Part shown: positions 26,819-36,312 of the stretch, in pieces | Layout of the letters: the number at the start of each line of letters is the position of its first letter | Numbering within the stretch: position 1 is the stretch's first letter | Source of the DNA: Synergistaceae bacterium | GTDB taxonomy: Bacteria > Synergistota > Synergistia > Synergistales > Aminobacteriaceae | Length of the DNA stretch: 64,000 nt | Assembly (NCBI GenBank): GCA_031267575.1 | Contig: JAIRYN010000073.1 | Location: forward strand, 54,833-118,832 | Direction of reading: 5' to 3' | The notes under the pieces: generated by a model | What the model was told of the DNA's origin: nothing | Databases searched by the model: none | What the model saw: the letters and a program-made list of their open reading frames with translations, nothing else | Program-made: the position numbers and the translations under genes

Positions 26819-28401
26819 GATTGCCGCCTCGATGGCATCCGTTCTGATGGCATTCGTTCTGATGGCATTCGTTCTTTGGTCTTACCTGTCAACATATAGG
26901 AATCTCCTCCGTGACGCGTTATTTCGATCGGAGCAACGCCCAATTCTCGCGCCAATATCTCCACAACTCGTGGTGCGCAAAAACCGCCTTGGCAGCGTCC
27001 GGTACCTGGGCGCACCCACGTCTTCACGCCCGCCACGGTGCGCGCTCCTCGCCTTATAGCCTCGACAACTTGAGCTTCCGTAACGCTTTCGCAACGGCAG
27101 ACGATTTGCCCCCACTTGGGGTCGGTTTTTGCCAGATGTTCTCGTTCTTCCATCGTCAACTCGGAAAATCTCGGTATATGACGGCGTTCCGGCACAAATT
27201 TCGGATTGGGTTCAAATTTTACGAGATCTCCCAGGGACTCTTTCATCATATCGACGACATGGAGCGCTATTGCCGGAGCGCTTGTAAAACCCGGCGACTT
27301 GATACCGGCCACGTTTATAAATCCTCTCGGACGATCCAGCGCCTTGATGTAAAAATCCTCTTTGTCGCTGTTGGCCCTGACCCCCGCAAAATTGGTTATC
27401 GCCATATTTCTGGGGATACCAGGAACGAGCCTCACCGCACCTTGGAAAATTTCCTCCAATCCAAGCCGCGTCGTGTCTCTGTTCTCTCTGTCTTCCTGCG
27501 CGACCGCGCTCGGACCTACCAAGAGGTTGTCGTCCGCCGTTCGCGCCACTGTAACACCCTTACCCTTGTCGGAGGGACAGGAGAAAAAAAAGGACTTCAC
27601 CATATCGCCCACGCTCTTGTCGAAAATAAAATACTCGCCACGGGTCGGCTGTATGGTGAAACTGTCATCCCCAGCCATGCGAGAGATGAGGTCCGAATTC
27701 ACTCCGGCCGCGTTGACGACCACACGCGCGGTAAAGTCTCCTCGTTGTGTCGAAACACCGCGGATCCGTGCGCGCTCTCCATTTTTGCTTTCCTTGCTTT
27801 TATCAATTCCATCAAGTCTACCAATTCCATCAAGTCCATAAATTCCGTCAAATAGAAGTCCCGTGACCTCCGTCTCCATAAACAGATCGACGCCGTTCGT
27901 CCGAGCGTTATCGATAAAGGCGAGGGAAGCCTCGAAGTTGTTCACGATCGACGCCGTTGGAGACCAGAGCGCCGCCGTTATTTCGCGCGAGGCGTGGGGC
28001 TCTCGGCCGCGCAGAATCTCCCCATTCACGATCTCCAGTCCAGGCACGCCATTGGTCTTTCCATAGCTCAAAAGCATCGTCAAGTGTTTCTCTTCCTCCG
28101 GGCCTATAGCACATACGTATGAGCCGCAGTTATGGTATTTGAAATCGAGTTCCTCATGCAATGTTTTGTACAATTTGTTTCCCCGCGGACAAAAACGGGC
28201 TTTCTGCGTCCCCGGTTTGTCGTCGAAACCACCGTGAATCATTGAGCTGTTCGCCCGACTCGCTCCATAGGGTATATCCGATGCCCTTTCGAGCACGGCG
28301 ACCCTCAAAGCGTAGCGAGACAGTTCTCGCGCTATGGTACCCCCGCTTATCCCGGCTCCTATAACAATCACGTCATAATCAGCAGATTGGCACAATTCCA
28401 A
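26815..28401 (-). CDS. GlpA-like FAD-dependent glycerol-3-phosphate dehydrogenase with C-terminal BFD [2Fe-2S] domain
   Basis: A 528-residue DAO-family flavoprotein: FAD motif VIVIGAGISGGTIARELSRY (residues about 10-29), the substrate-domain segments NSSMIHGGF and RGEYFIFDK, then a BFD-like Cys cluster VCRCESVTEAQVVEAIRRG...RPGTGRCQGGFC near residues 425-470. It oxidises glycerol-3-phosphate to dihydroxyacetone phosphate. Two slippage-type insertions stand out: a DGI-rich stretch near residues 188-200 and a C-terminal tail ERMPSERMPSERMPS, encoded by three 15-bp units at 26831-26875. Relatives normally lack both. It follows glpK with a 69-bp gap. Confidence 0.9.
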   Translation of the reverse strand: MELCQSADYDVIVIGAGISGGTIARELSRYALRVAVLERASDIPYGASRANSSMIHGGFDDKPGTQKARFCPRGNKLYKTLHEELDFKYHNCGSYVCAIGPEEEKHLTMLLSYGKTNGVPGLEIVNGEILRGREPHASREITAALWSPTASIVNNFEASLAFIDNARTNGVDLFMETEVTGLLFDGIYGLDGIGRLDGIDKSKESKNGERARIRGVSTQRGDFTARVVVNAAGVNSDLISRMAGDDSFTIQPTRGEYFIFDKSVGDMVKSFFFSCPSDKGKGVTVARTADDNLLVGPSAVAQEDRENRDTTRLGLEEIFQGAVRLVPGIPRNMAITNFAGVRANSDKEDFYIKALDRPRGFINVAGIKSPGFTSAPAIALHVVDMMKESLGDLVKFEPNPKFVPERRHIPRFSELTMEEREHLAKTDPKWGQIVCRCESVTEAQVVEAIRRGARTVAGVKTWVRPGTGRCQGGFCAPRVVEILARELGVAPIEITRHGGDSYMLTGKTKERMPSERMPSERMPSRRQS

Positions 28402-28470
28402 CCCCCCTCAGTGGTCCAAAACTTAGGCCGTGGGAAATCCCCACGGCCTCAATCAAACGAAAAAACGGTT

Positions 28471-30003
28471 CTAGTCTAGCCAGCCCTTGGCTTTTTCGAT
28501 GGCTTTCTTCCAGCCTTTGTAGTCTTTCTCTCGTTTCTCGTCGGAGATTGCGGGGGAGAAAACGACATCTTGGGCCCAGTTGGCGCGGAGGTCGTCGAGG
28601 TTCTCCCAGAACCCGACCGCAAGTCCTGCCGCGTAGGCCGCGCCGAGAGCTGTCGTCTCGTTGACAATCGGTCGAACGACTTTTTCTCCCAAAATATCGC
28701 TCTGGAGCTGCATCAGAAGATTATTTTTAACCGCGCCGCCATCCACTTTGAGTTCGGCGAGAGAAACGCCAGAGTCCTTGTTCATGGCCTCCACGACGTC
28801 GCGAGTTTGGTAACAAATACTCTCCAGCGTGGCACGGATAATGTGCTCCTTACGCACGTAACGGGTGAGTCCAGCGATTATGCCGCGCGCGCTCATATCC
28901 CAATAGGGCGCGTAAAGTCCGGAGAACGCGGGAACGAAGTAAACTCCGCCGGCGTCGTCCACTTTGTTCGCCATATATTCGCTATCAGGTGACTCATCGA
29001 CTATTTTGAGATTATCGCGCAACCACTGAACCGCCGCGCCGGTGATAGCGATAGAGCCCTCTAGAGCGTACACGCACTTGCCCTCTTCAAGGCTGTATCC
29101 GGCCGTGGTGAGGAGGCCCTCGTTGGATGCGGCGGGCGTCTCTCCGATGTTCATCAGCATGAAGCAGCCGGTCCCATAGGTATTTTTGGCGTCTCCTTTG
29201 TTGAAGCAGGCTTGCCCGAAAAGCGCCGCCTGCTGGTCGCCGAGGTCGCCGGCTACGGGGATGACGGCCCCGAAGGGGCCACTAGCGATAGTTTCGCCGT
29301 ACACCGCGCTCGATGGTCTAATAGTCGGTAGCATCTTAATAGGAACGTCGAGGAATTTCGCCATTTCCTCGTCCCATTTTAGGGTTTTTATATTCATCAA
29401 AAGAGTACGAGAAGCGTTCGAGACGTCGGTCACGTGCACGCCGCCGTTTGGTCCGCCGGTCAGGTTCCAAATGAGCCACGTATCGATGTTGCCGAAAAGA
29501 AGCTCTCCTTTCGCGGCTCGCTCTCTCGAACCTGGGACATTGTCCAGTATCCATTTGATCTTCGTTCCAGAGAAGTAAGGACTGATTAGAAGTCCGGTAT
29601 GGTCTTTGACTTTGCCGCGTCCTTTCTCATCCTGTTCCCATCCGGGCGCGTTCTGCCACTCGGCGCAAAAATCTTGGGTTCGCATACACTGCCAGACGAT
29701 GGCGTTATAGATCGGCTTGCCGGTCGCTTTTTCCCATATGAGCGTCGTCTCGCGCTGATTGGTGATACCGACGCTCGCTATCTCATCGGTGGAGATATTG
29801 CCCTTTCTCAGCGCGCCTTTGACGACATTCTGGACGCAAGACCATATTTCAGCAGCGTCGTGTTCCACCCAACCCGGTTTCGGAAAAATTTGGGTATGCT
29901 CTAACTGATCGGAAACTACGGGAAGTCCTCGCTTATCGAAAACCATACAACGCGAACTCGTCGTGCCCTGGTCGATAGCAACGGCGTATTTTTTCTCGGA
30001 CAT
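28471..30003 (-). CDS. glpK: Glycerol kinase
   Basis: A 510-residue FGGY kinase that phosphorylates glycerol to sn-glycerol-3-phosphate. Motifs: N-terminal [30 protein letters not shown], the activator loop [13 protein letters not shown], and [20 protein letters not shown]. Length is normal. The Shine-Dalgarno AGGAGGG precedes ATG 30003. It is the second gene after glpF in the glycerol operon. Confidence 0.98.
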   Translation of the reverse strand: MSEKKYAVAIDQGTTSSRCMVFDKRGLPVVSDQLEHTQIFPKPGWVEHDAAEIWSCVQNVVKGALRKGNISTDEIASVGITNQRETTLIWEKATGKPIYNAIVWQCMRTQDFCAEWQNAPGWEQDEKGRGKVKDHTGLLISPYFSGTKIKWILDNVPGSRERAAKGELLFGNIDTWLIWNLTGGPNGGVHVTDVSNASRTLLMNIKTLKWDEEMAKFLDVPIKMLPTIRPSSAVYGETIASGPFGAVIPVAGDLGDQQAALFGQACFNKGDAKNTYGTGCFMLMNIGETPAASNEGLLTTAGYSLEEGKCVYALEGSIAITGAAVQWLRDNLKIVDESPDSEYMANKVDDAGGVYFVPAFSGLYAPYWDMSARGIIAGLTRYVRKEHIIRATLESICYQTRDVVEAMNKDSGVSLAELKVDGGAVKNNLLMQLQSDILGEKVVRPIVNETTALGAAYAAGLAVGFWENLDDLRANWAQDVVFSPAISDEKREKDYKGWKKAIEKAKGWLD

Positions 30004-30086
30004 TTCACTATCCCTCCTGAATTATTCTTGTGAAAACAAGACAATAACAGAAATACTGAACCGCTTGGATAGCACCTATTTCTTTA

Positions 30087-30118
30087 TTTTCTAGAAGCCA
30101 GCTTTTCTAGAAGCCAGC
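30087..30118 (-). repeat. 16-bp exact tandem duplication across the glpF stop codon
   Basis: On the plus strand TTTTCTAGAAGCCAGC occurs at 30087-30102 and 30103-30118. The glpF stop TAG (complement of 30107-30109) lies in the right-hand copy, so the gene's last codons and stop are duplicated downstream. Confidence 0.95.
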
Positions 30119-30850
30119 GCCTCCCCAGAGCAAGTAGGATACGATCGCGGCCGTGAGCGGTCCCCCCGTCGCTATACAGAGCCCATAGCTCCAGTCGTTG
30201 GTCCCCTTGCCAGGGATAGGCAGGATAGCGTGCGCGATACGTGGTCCCATATCGCGAGCCGGGTTCAAAGAATAGCCGGTCGGACCGCCGCACGCGGCAC
30301 CAAGCACAAAAATCAAACAACCCACGAAGAACGGGATCATGAAAACCGGGACTTCTCCGCCGCTTGTAGTCGTTCCCTGGAATATCGACTGTATACCCAA
30401 AATGAGAAGAACAGTGGAGATAATTTCTGTGATGAAATTCGCGAAGAAATTGCGACGAGCGGGACCGGTGCAAAATACGGCCAATTTGTCCCCTGGGTTT
30501 TCGGTCTCGGCCCAATGATTGCTGTAGAGCAGATAAACAAAGACACCGCCAATAACACCGCCGATCATCTCGGCGATGATCGTCGCGAGAACCTGCGGCA
30601 TACCGCCGGGGTAAACGCCTCTGAGGCCTTTGAATAAAGTCACCGCCGGGTTGAGATCGGCTTCAGTGGCTCCAAAGGACCAGGCCATATAGATACCAAA
30701 CATAACCGCAAAACCCCAACCCAAACAAATATGTACCCACCCAGCGCCATTACCTTTCGAATCCTTTAAAAGCAGACATGCTACCACACCGTCGCCTAAA
30801 ATGATCAAAACCATTGTACCAAGTAGTTCCCCGATCAAATTCGGATACAT
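30107..30850 (-). CDS. glpF: Glycerol uptake facilitator (aquaglyceroporin)
   Basis: A 247-residue MIP-family channel with six membrane helices and both NPA boxes: DLNPAVTL (residue about 68) and SLNPARDMGPR (about 197). The Asp after NPAR is typical of glycerol-conducting members. It is the first gene of the glycerol operon; glpK, the GlpA-like enzyme, the FAD oxidoreductase and DUF1667 follow. The ATG is preceded by GGGAGG. The ~290 bp upstream (30851-31144) are AT-rich and contain a direct repeat of an AAAATTTTTTTGAGT-like sequence at about 30866 and 30889, possible regulator sites. Confidence 0.96.
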   Translation of the reverse strand: MYPNLIGELLGTMVLIILGDGVVACLLLKDSKGNGAGWVHICLGWGFAVMFGIYMAWSFGATEADLNPAVTLFKGLRGVYPGGMPQVLATIIAEMIGGVIGGVFVYLLYSNHWAETENPGDKLAVFCTGPARRNFFANFITEIISTVLLILGIQSIFQGTTTSGGEVPVFMIPFFVGCLIFVLGAACGGPTGYSLNPARDMGPRIAHAILPIPGKGTNDWSYGLCIATGGPLTAAIVSYLLWGGAGF

Positions 30851-31144
30851 GACAATTCCTCCCTAAAATTTTTTTGAGTTTCTTTGACCAAAAAAATTTT
30901 TGAGTCTGCACGACTAAAAATGCTCTTTTACGACAGGGCGGATTGATCTAAATCAATACCTCCTTTATATCCTATTGCCGAGCGCGAGAGCATTGAAGCA
31001 CAAGAGAGTTTTGATTTAACTTTATTATACTTGAAGAAATTAGAAAAATAAAGAAATAAATTAACTTTTGAAAAAAAGATAAACAGTATAGTAAAGTAAC
31101 CGCTCAAAACCCTTCCGCTCGATTTTCACCTAGCAAGGATTTTC

Positions 31145-31480
31145 ATCAAACGGGCTCCGCCTCTATCAAACAGGCTCCGCCTCCATCAAACGGGCTCCGC
31201 CTCCATCAAACGGGCTCCGCCTCTATCAAACGAGCTCCGCCTCTATCAAACAGGCTCCGCCTCTATCAAACAGGCTCCGCCTCCATCAAACGGGCTCCGC
31301 CTTTATCAAACGGGCTCCGCCTTTATCAAACGGGCTCCGCCTTTATCAAACGGGCTCCGTCTCTATCAAACAGACTCCGCCTTTATCAAACGGGCTCCGC
31401 CTCTATCAAACGGGCTCCGCCTCCATCAAACAGGCTCCGCCTTTATCAAACGGGCTCCGCCTCTATCGAGCTCTGCCTCC
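31145..31480. repeat. Minisatellite: sixteen tandem 20-bp units plus a decayed one
   Basis: Units start every 20 bases from 31145 to 31445, with consensus ATCAAACGGGCTCCGCCTCT. Variation is confined to a few positions (CGGG/CAGG/CGAG and CTCT/CTCC/CTTT). A degenerate unit follows at 31465-31480. There are no unique spacers, so it is not a CRISPR. The plus strand lacks stops across the array but has no start codon. It lies between the glpF promoter region and the rpsT terminator. Confidence 0.97.
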
Positions 31481-31513
31481 ATGAGCTTGAATAATTAAGA
31501 AAATAAAAAAACA

Positions 31514-31550
31514 AAAGCCCTTCCCGTTGCTCCAGGGGAAAGGCTCTTTT
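31514..31550 (-). terminator. Intrinsic terminator of rpsT
   Basis: Read on the minus strand, AGCCTTTCCCC pairs with GGGAAGGGCT (one mismatch) and is followed by TTTTGTTTTTTTATTTTC. This is a stem plus U-tract, about 60 bases after the rpsT stop. Confidence 0.8.
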
Positions 31551-31609
31551 AATATCTTAAGACTCTTTCAATTCTTTGACTCGGTATTTTGACTTCGGGG
31601 AGATCAAGC

Positions 31610-31873
31610 CTACACTAGGCTCTTGACGTGCCTAGCCATCATCTTCTTACGACGAGTGGCCGTGTTGCGATGCATGACGCCTTTGACGACGGCCTTGTCG
31701 ATCACGCTCTGGGCAACGTCGAAAGACTTTGTCGCCTCCGCTCCGTTTTTGGCTTCTACAGCCGCCAAAACTTTTTTGACAGCATTTTTGCAACGGGTCG
31801 TCCAGTAACGATTGTAAAGGCGGTTGCGCTCCGCGGTGCGAACGCGTTTTTCAGCCGATTTTTTATTGGGCAT
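31610..31873 (-). CDS. rpsT: 30S ribosomal protein S20
   Basis: An 87-residue basic protein beginning MPNKKSAEKRVRTAERNRLYN and ending TATRRKKMMARHVKSLV, the S20 pattern. It binds 16S rRNA early in 30S assembly. ATG 31873 is chosen because GGGAGGTGAT lies just upstream; the longer frame to 31909 would put that site inside the gene. Monocistronic, with its own terminator at 31514-31550. Confidence 0.96.
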   Translation of the reverse strand: MPNKKSAEKRVRTAERNRLYNRYWTTRCKNAVKKVLAAVEAKNGAEATKSFDVAQSVIDKAVVKGVMHRNTATRRKKMMARHVKSLV

Positions 31874-32283
31874 TTTGGAAATCACCTCCCTCTCCAAAAG
31901 AAAACACACATGAAAAAACGTTTTATTTCAATACTATTTCAAGACTATTTCAAGAAAATCTCATCATTTTAAGAAAATCTTATCATCATTATTTCATTAA
32001 TTTCAATTTCAATTTATTTCAATTTCAAGAAAACCTCAAAATAATACTTTAGATCTCTTCCACAAAAATACGAAGATTATTTTAACATCCGTTATAATAG
32101 ATTCGCAAGGTCATTTTACCGCGATTGCGGAACGACGAAAAAGTTTGTTGGCAAAAGAAATTCAGGTCTTTGATTTGAAATTTGGTTTGACGTAGCGGGA
32201 TCAATCCGCCGAACAAACGAGCATAGAGGTGAAATCGTATTACGAACGTTTCGTTCGCAGATTTTTTCTCTCCTTCTGGTTCC
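31874..32283. other. AT-rich divergent intergenic region with slipped repeats
   Basis: This holds the rpsT promoter (minus) and the helicase promoter (plus). Bases 31920-32035 are built of imperfect repeats of TATTTCAAGA, AGAAAATCTCATCAT and ATTTCAATTTCA. TATAAT at 32093-32098 could be a plus-strand -10, without an evident -35. AGAGGTGA at 32225-32231 is a good ribosome site for the helicase. I see no other gene. Confidence 0.5.
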
Positions 32284-34176
32284 TTGGCGCGTCGCTTTGA
32301 GGGATACGAACACAGACCGCAGCAGCTTCAGTTCGCTCAGGCAGTAGGAGCGTTTTTGCGCAATCCCTCCAAGTCGATTATGGCAGCTGAGGCGCCCCCT
32401 GGAGTGGGAAAGACTTTTGCTGTTCTCATCCCTGCTATCCTGGAGGGGGAAGACCGCCATATCCTCTTTCTCACCGCCAGCATTGCCTTGCAGGAACAGT
32501 TGATCAGTAAAGACCTTCCTAAGCTGAACGCTATTCTGGGGAAAAGTTTTTCCTATGGACTTCTGAAAGGAAGAGGCAATTACGTTTGCCTTCGAAAAGG
32601 CGCGTCCTTTGGAGGGGGCTACCTCCCCTTCGAGGGAACAGCCATCGACCTCGTCCGGTGGATCGAGGAGACCGAGACCGGCGACCTCTCGGAGTTGTCC
32701 CTGCCCGTCGGACACCCTCTGCTCACCCAAGCCTCCGCCAGCGCTAGCAGCTGTCTGGGGACCGCCTGCCCCTTTCGAGGACGTTGTTTTGTGACCCACG
32801 CCTTTAGGAACGCTCAGGACTGGCGAGTGATCGTTGCCAATTACCACCTTTTTTTCTCGCACATCATGAGCGGCGCGGGGTCTTTTCCCGTCAAGTACGA
32901 CTGGTTGATCTGCGACGAAGCCCACCGCATTCCTGACGCCGCCCGCAACTCCGCCACGGTAGAGGCCGACGCCGAAAACGGCATGTCCCTTCTGAGAGCT
33001 CGAACACTTGCGGGGTTCGATTCCCTTTTTACAAAAGAAAAAGTTCCGACAGAACTTTTCAAAGAGCGGGCAACGGTTTGCCGAGAGTCGTTGGACACTT
33101 TGTTCGCTCTGACGGAGCTTCGTTGCCGTCAGGGCGAGGGTATCGTCGCTTGTGACGAAGAGCTGCTTCATAAAGGAGAGGAACTGACCCTCGGTTTTGA
33201 GAAACTCCTAGAGCCGCTGCGCGGATTGGAAGACCGATTTATGTCGGGGGGGTTCGAGAAGAGTTCCGACCTGGGAGAAGCCGCCTCCGTCATGAACTGG
33301 ATCGACGAGGTGAACGAGTTCAAAAAAGCGGTGCTCTGGTGCCTGAAGGTGGACCAATTTCCAGGCTGGGGCTACTGGCGGGGAACGAACGCGCGAGGAG
33401 TGAGTGTCTTGGCGAGCGCCCCCGTGATGTGCGCGGAAATCATCCGTGGCGCTATCGAATCCGAGGCTCCAGAGAAAATCATCATGGTCTCCGCGACGTT
33501 GACCCTGGAGGGAGATTTTTCTTTCTGGTCCCGAGAAACCGGAATACAGCCTGATGAAACCCTCGTAGTGGCCTCTCCTTTCAATTTTGAAAAGCAAATG
33601 GAGATTTCGGTGGTGGATATCGGGATGCCTGTGGCAAGCCAAGGATACGATGACAAGATTTGCCGTATCATCGAGAAGCTCTGCGACGACAACGGAGGCA
33701 GCACCCTCGTGTTGCTTTCGTCCATGCGCCTTCTGCGCTCCCTGGCCGCCCTGATGCGAAAACACCAGCGGGGTTACGAGGTTCTCATACAGGGTGAGTC
33801 CTCTCAAAGAGATCTGCTTCAGCGGTTTCGCGAGGATAAGACCTCGGTGCTGATTGGCAGTGTTTCGTTTCGGGAAGGCGTGGATGTGCCAGGAGAGGGA
33901 CTGACCCAAGTGATCATCGACAGAATCCCCTTTCCTCACCCCAACGACCCCTTGGTACAAGCCCGCAACATGCTGGAAGGCCGCAAAGCGTTTATGAAAA
34001 CGACACTACCCAACGCCAAGATGTTTTTGCGACAAGCTGTCGGACGCTTGATCCGCAGCAGTGCAGACCGGGGACGCGTCGTGCTATTAGACGGACGCGC
34101 CTTGGACCGAAAAGAATGGAAAATTCTGGAAAGTCTCCCTGTTTGCAAACACCGTCGCCTTGCCGTCAAGGAATAA
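32284..34176 (+). CDS. DinG/XPD-family ATP-dependent helicase
   Basis: A 630-residue superfamily 2 helicase: Q-motif region YEHRPQQLQFAQAV, Walker A APPGVGKTFAVLIP, the DEAH-box DEAHRIP, a Cys group in between (CLRKG..., SSCLGTACPFRGRCF) suggesting an Fe-S cluster as in DinG/XPD, and motif VI AVGRLIRSSADRGRVVLLDGR. It probably unwinds DNA with 5'-3' polarity in repair. The listed TTG 32284 is conservative. The frame is open back to 32233, and AGAGGTGA (32225-32231) sits seven bases before an in-frame ATT at 32239; the added DFFSPSGSLARRF looks native. An ATT start or a small sequence error upstream is possible. Confidence 0.9.
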   Translation: MARRFEGYEHRPQQLQFAQAVGAFLRNPSKSIMAAEAPPGVGKTFAVLIPAILEGEDRHILFLTASIALQEQLISKDLPKLNAILGKSFSYGLLKGRGNYVCLRKGASFGGGYLPFEGTAIDLVRWIEETETGDLSELSLPVGHPLLTQASASASSCLGTACPFRGRCFVTHAFRNAQDWRVIVANYHLFFSHIMSGAGSFPVKYDWLICDEAHRIPDAARNSATVEADAENGMSLLRARTLAGFDSLFTKEKVPTELFKERATVCRESLDTLFALTELRCRQGEGIVACDEELLHKGEELTLGFEKLLEPLRGLEDRFMSGGFEKSSDLGEAASVMNWIDEVNEFKKAVLWCLKVDQFPGWGYWRGTNARGVSVLASAPVMCAEIIRGAIESEAPEKIIMVSATLTLEGDFSFWSRETGIQPDETLVVASPFNFEKQMEISVVDIGMPVASQGYDDKICRIIEKLCDDNGGSTLVLLSSMRLLRSLAALMRKHQRGYEVLIQGESSQRDLLQRFREDKTSVLIGSVSFREGVDVPGEGLTQVIIDRIPFPHPNDPLVQARNMLEGRKAFMKTTLPNAKMFLRQAVGRLIRSSADRGRVVLLDGRALDRKEWKILESLPVCKHRRLAVKE

Positions 34177-34234
34177 ACAGCCATAGACAGCCACGGGAGC
34201 ATTCAAAATGGACAGAAAACGGAAATAATGAGAA

Positions 34235-34615
34235 ATGAGAAATGAGCAACCGAGAGCGAGACCTACAAATCCGCGCAAAAGAAGCGGGCAGTCCCTTATT
34301 GAGGTTTTGGTCGCGTTTTGCGTGTTGGCTTTGATCATTCCCTCGTCGATAGACGCTATCAGTCTCGTCTTTGCTGCGGAACTTCGCGTTTGTGAACGGG
34401 AACGGAAAATATCCTGCGCGGAATGGTGGTTCAACAGGCTGGAATCTCCTGTCTCTCAAACTCAGATTGACACGGCGCCCCGCGCGAACGAGTCGGGAAC
34501 GATGCGTTTTGGCTGGGAGGTGGAGTTCTGTGAATACAACGCGTTTCGTATTACCCTCCGCGTCTCGAATGGTACGGGGCTCGACACGCCGTTCATCATG
34601 ACTCGCGTTTATTGA
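34235..34615 (+). CDS. Pseudopilin-like protein with prepilin N-methylation motif
   Basis: A 126-residue protein with a basic leader and a class III signal SGQSLIEVLVAFCVLALIIP (cleavage after Gly18, Glu at +5), then a short soluble domain with two or three Cys. It is a minor (pseudo)pilin probably cut by PilD. It opens the pilus gene run. The Shine-Dalgarno is weak, and GAGAAAT is duplicated just upstream at about 34229-34243. Confidence 0.75.
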   Translation: MRNEQPRARPTNPRKRSGQSLIEVLVAFCVLALIIPSSIDAISLVFAAELRVCERERKISCAEWWFNRLESPVSQTQIDTAPRANESGTMRFGWEVEFCEYNAFRITLRVSNGTGLDTPFIMTRVY

Positions 34616-34698
34616 AGAATTATAGAAGAATATAAATTAATTAATGAAGAATATAAATTAATGAAGAATATAAATGAAGAATATAAATAAGGAAGATC

Positions 34699-35685
34699 AT
34701 GAAATCGAGAACCACGCGGCGTCTCGGCTTTACCCTCGTGGAGATTCTGATGACGATGACTCTCAGCGCCACGGTGGGACTTATCGTCATTCAGATTATC
34801 CAGCAGATCCTGTTTATGACGACAAAATCGTCGAATTACACCTTGGCTTGGGAAAGAGGACAAAATGTTTTGTCGATTCTTGATCCTCGTATATCGCACG
34901 TCGCTTTTGGAATTCCCTACGAGCGCGTGGGGGATCTCTTCCAAAAGTCTTTTGGAGGGGTTCCGGGAAAAAACGACGGACCGCCTCCCTCTAAGTGGTC
35001 GGATCGCGGGCCGGTTCAAATTTGGCGGGGAAAAACGCTGGATTCCCCGTCACTTTGGGATTTGGCGCCAGAGACGGATGGTGTTCATCGGGGACGAGGA
35101 CTTGCCGTTCTTTACGCCGTGCCCTCCGCCCTGACCGTGAAACTGGCGGAAAATATACCCTTGCCGATGGACGCGGGGGTTACCGTCACGATAAAGTTGA
35201 CGCCCAAGGAAAACTTGGAGAGGATTGGAGACCGGCTGCCAACCACAGCCAAAAACGACATGAGGTCTTGGGTGACTTTTCCTCTGACCGGTTTGCCTCT
35301 CTATACGAGCAAATACTCCAATAGCAACCTGACGATGCGTATACCGGAAGGATCCGGTCTTTCCTCGACGCTTTACCCTTACGACGAACTGCATTACCTG
35401 AGAGCGGAGCGCTTTCAGGTCAAAGACAGTACCCTGTACTCGGAAGAGCTATACACGTCATGGACAACTTTGGAACCCCTGCTGGAGGGAGTACTCGAAA
35501 TGTGGTTTGAGTGGATGCCGTCGGAACGCCGCGTCGAGGCCTGGATCCTGGCAACGGGAGGAGGCGTTTCTTTCGGTAAGTCAAGCAGACCCGAAGAATG
35601 GCCGACCACCGCTCCTTGGCGCGCGGAGTTCGAGCAGCACGATATGGTCGTCGTGAGAAAATCGTGGCTTTTAGAAAACTTATAG
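34699..35685 (+). CDS. Prepilin-type cleavage/methylation protein (large pseudopilin)
   Basis: A 328-residue protein with the class III signal LGFTLVEILMTMTLSATVGL at the N-terminus and a large extracellular domain. This fits a PilW/GspJ-like minor pilin. It lies after a gap (34616-34698) of repeated GAAGAATATAAAT. The soluble domain has no recognised motif; its size is above a typical GspJ. Confidence 0.75.
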   Translation: MKSRTTRRLGFTLVEILMTMTLSATVGLIVIQIIQQILFMTTKSSNYTLAWERGQNVLSILDPRISHVAFGIPYERVGDLFQKSFGGVPGKNDGPPPSKWSDRGPVQIWRGKTLDSPSLWDLAPETDGVHRGRGLAVLYAVPSALTVKLAENIPLPMDAGVTVTIKLTPKENLERIGDRLPTTAKNDMRSWVTFPLTGLPLYTSKYSNSNLTMRIPEGSGLSSTLYPYDELHYLRAERFQVKDSTLYSEELYTSWTTLEPLLEGVLEMWFEWMPSERRVEAWILATGGGVSFGKSSRPEEWPTTAPWRAEFEQHDMVVVRKSWLLENL

Positions 35686-35732
35686 ACAACCGGTGCTGTA
35701 ATAAGAACGCGGCACGGGTAAAGCAGGTCAAG

Positions 35733-36284
35733 ATGGAGCCGCGTTGGCGGCGAGCCCATGCTTTGTCCTGGGTGGTGGCGTTGATGTTTCTGGCGTCGGT
35801 GTTACTTGGGGTGGAAGCGGCCCATTTGGGCTATTCTTTCGAGGTTATGGACATTTACTCGAAAAGGGCCGAAGCGCGGGCTGAACTTATCTCTTTGACA
35901 AATTTGGCGTCGAGATGGCTGCGAGCCGAGCTGAAAAACGGAATACGCCCCAGGGCCAAAGCGATAGAGTTCAACGAAAATTTGACAGATTTTAATTTAT
36001 TGATTATTTTTTCGGCCGATGCCTTGGAGAAAATAGAAGGAGGAGTTCAGCTTTTCGACTTAGAGTACAATCCAGAGAACGTAGTGGAACCGGTGGCGGA
36101 TCCTCTTTCTTTCCCGCCCTGTTTTCCGGGGGGATATTTGATTCGCGCGAGGCTCGCGAAAAAGGGACTGGCCCCCATTACGATGGAAAGTCTTTATGTT
36201 GTCACACCTTTTGACATCTTGGGAAAAGGGATTGTGTATATTTTGAAAGAAAAACCCTTGTATTGGAGAGAATTATTTCGCTAA
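35733..36284 (+). CDS. Membrane-anchored protein of the pilus cluster (PilX/GspK-like position)
   Basis: A 183-residue protein with one N-terminal membrane helix (HALSWVVALMFLASVLLGVEA, residues about 8-28), followed by an extracytoplasmic domain. There is no clear prepilin motif (no Gly-Phe-Thr). It may be a minor-pilin-complex or assembly component, judged only by position between pseudopilins and pilM. ATG 35733 is used; the longer frame to 35598 overlaps the previous gene. Family not recognised. Confidence 0.65.
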   Translation: MEPRWRRAHALSWVVALMFLASVLLGVEAAHLGYSFEVMDIYSKRAEARAELISLTNLASRWLRAELKNGIRPRAKAIEFNENLTDFNLLIIFSADALEKIEGGVQLFDLEYNPENVVEPVADPLSFPPCFPGGYLIRARLAKKGLAPITMESLYVVTPFDILGKGIVYILKEKPLYWRELFR

Positions 36285-36312
36285 AAAAATTTGTTTTCTT
36301 GATAAATCCCCT

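Noticed and set aside
31145..31480. CRISPR array
   Set aside because: The units are contiguous 20-mers with no unique spacers and no cas genes nearby; it is a minisatellite.
32116..33171. 351-residue minus-strand frame opposite the DinG-like helicase
   Set aside because: It is antisense to clear helicase motifs and has no family features; long antisense frames are common at this GC content.
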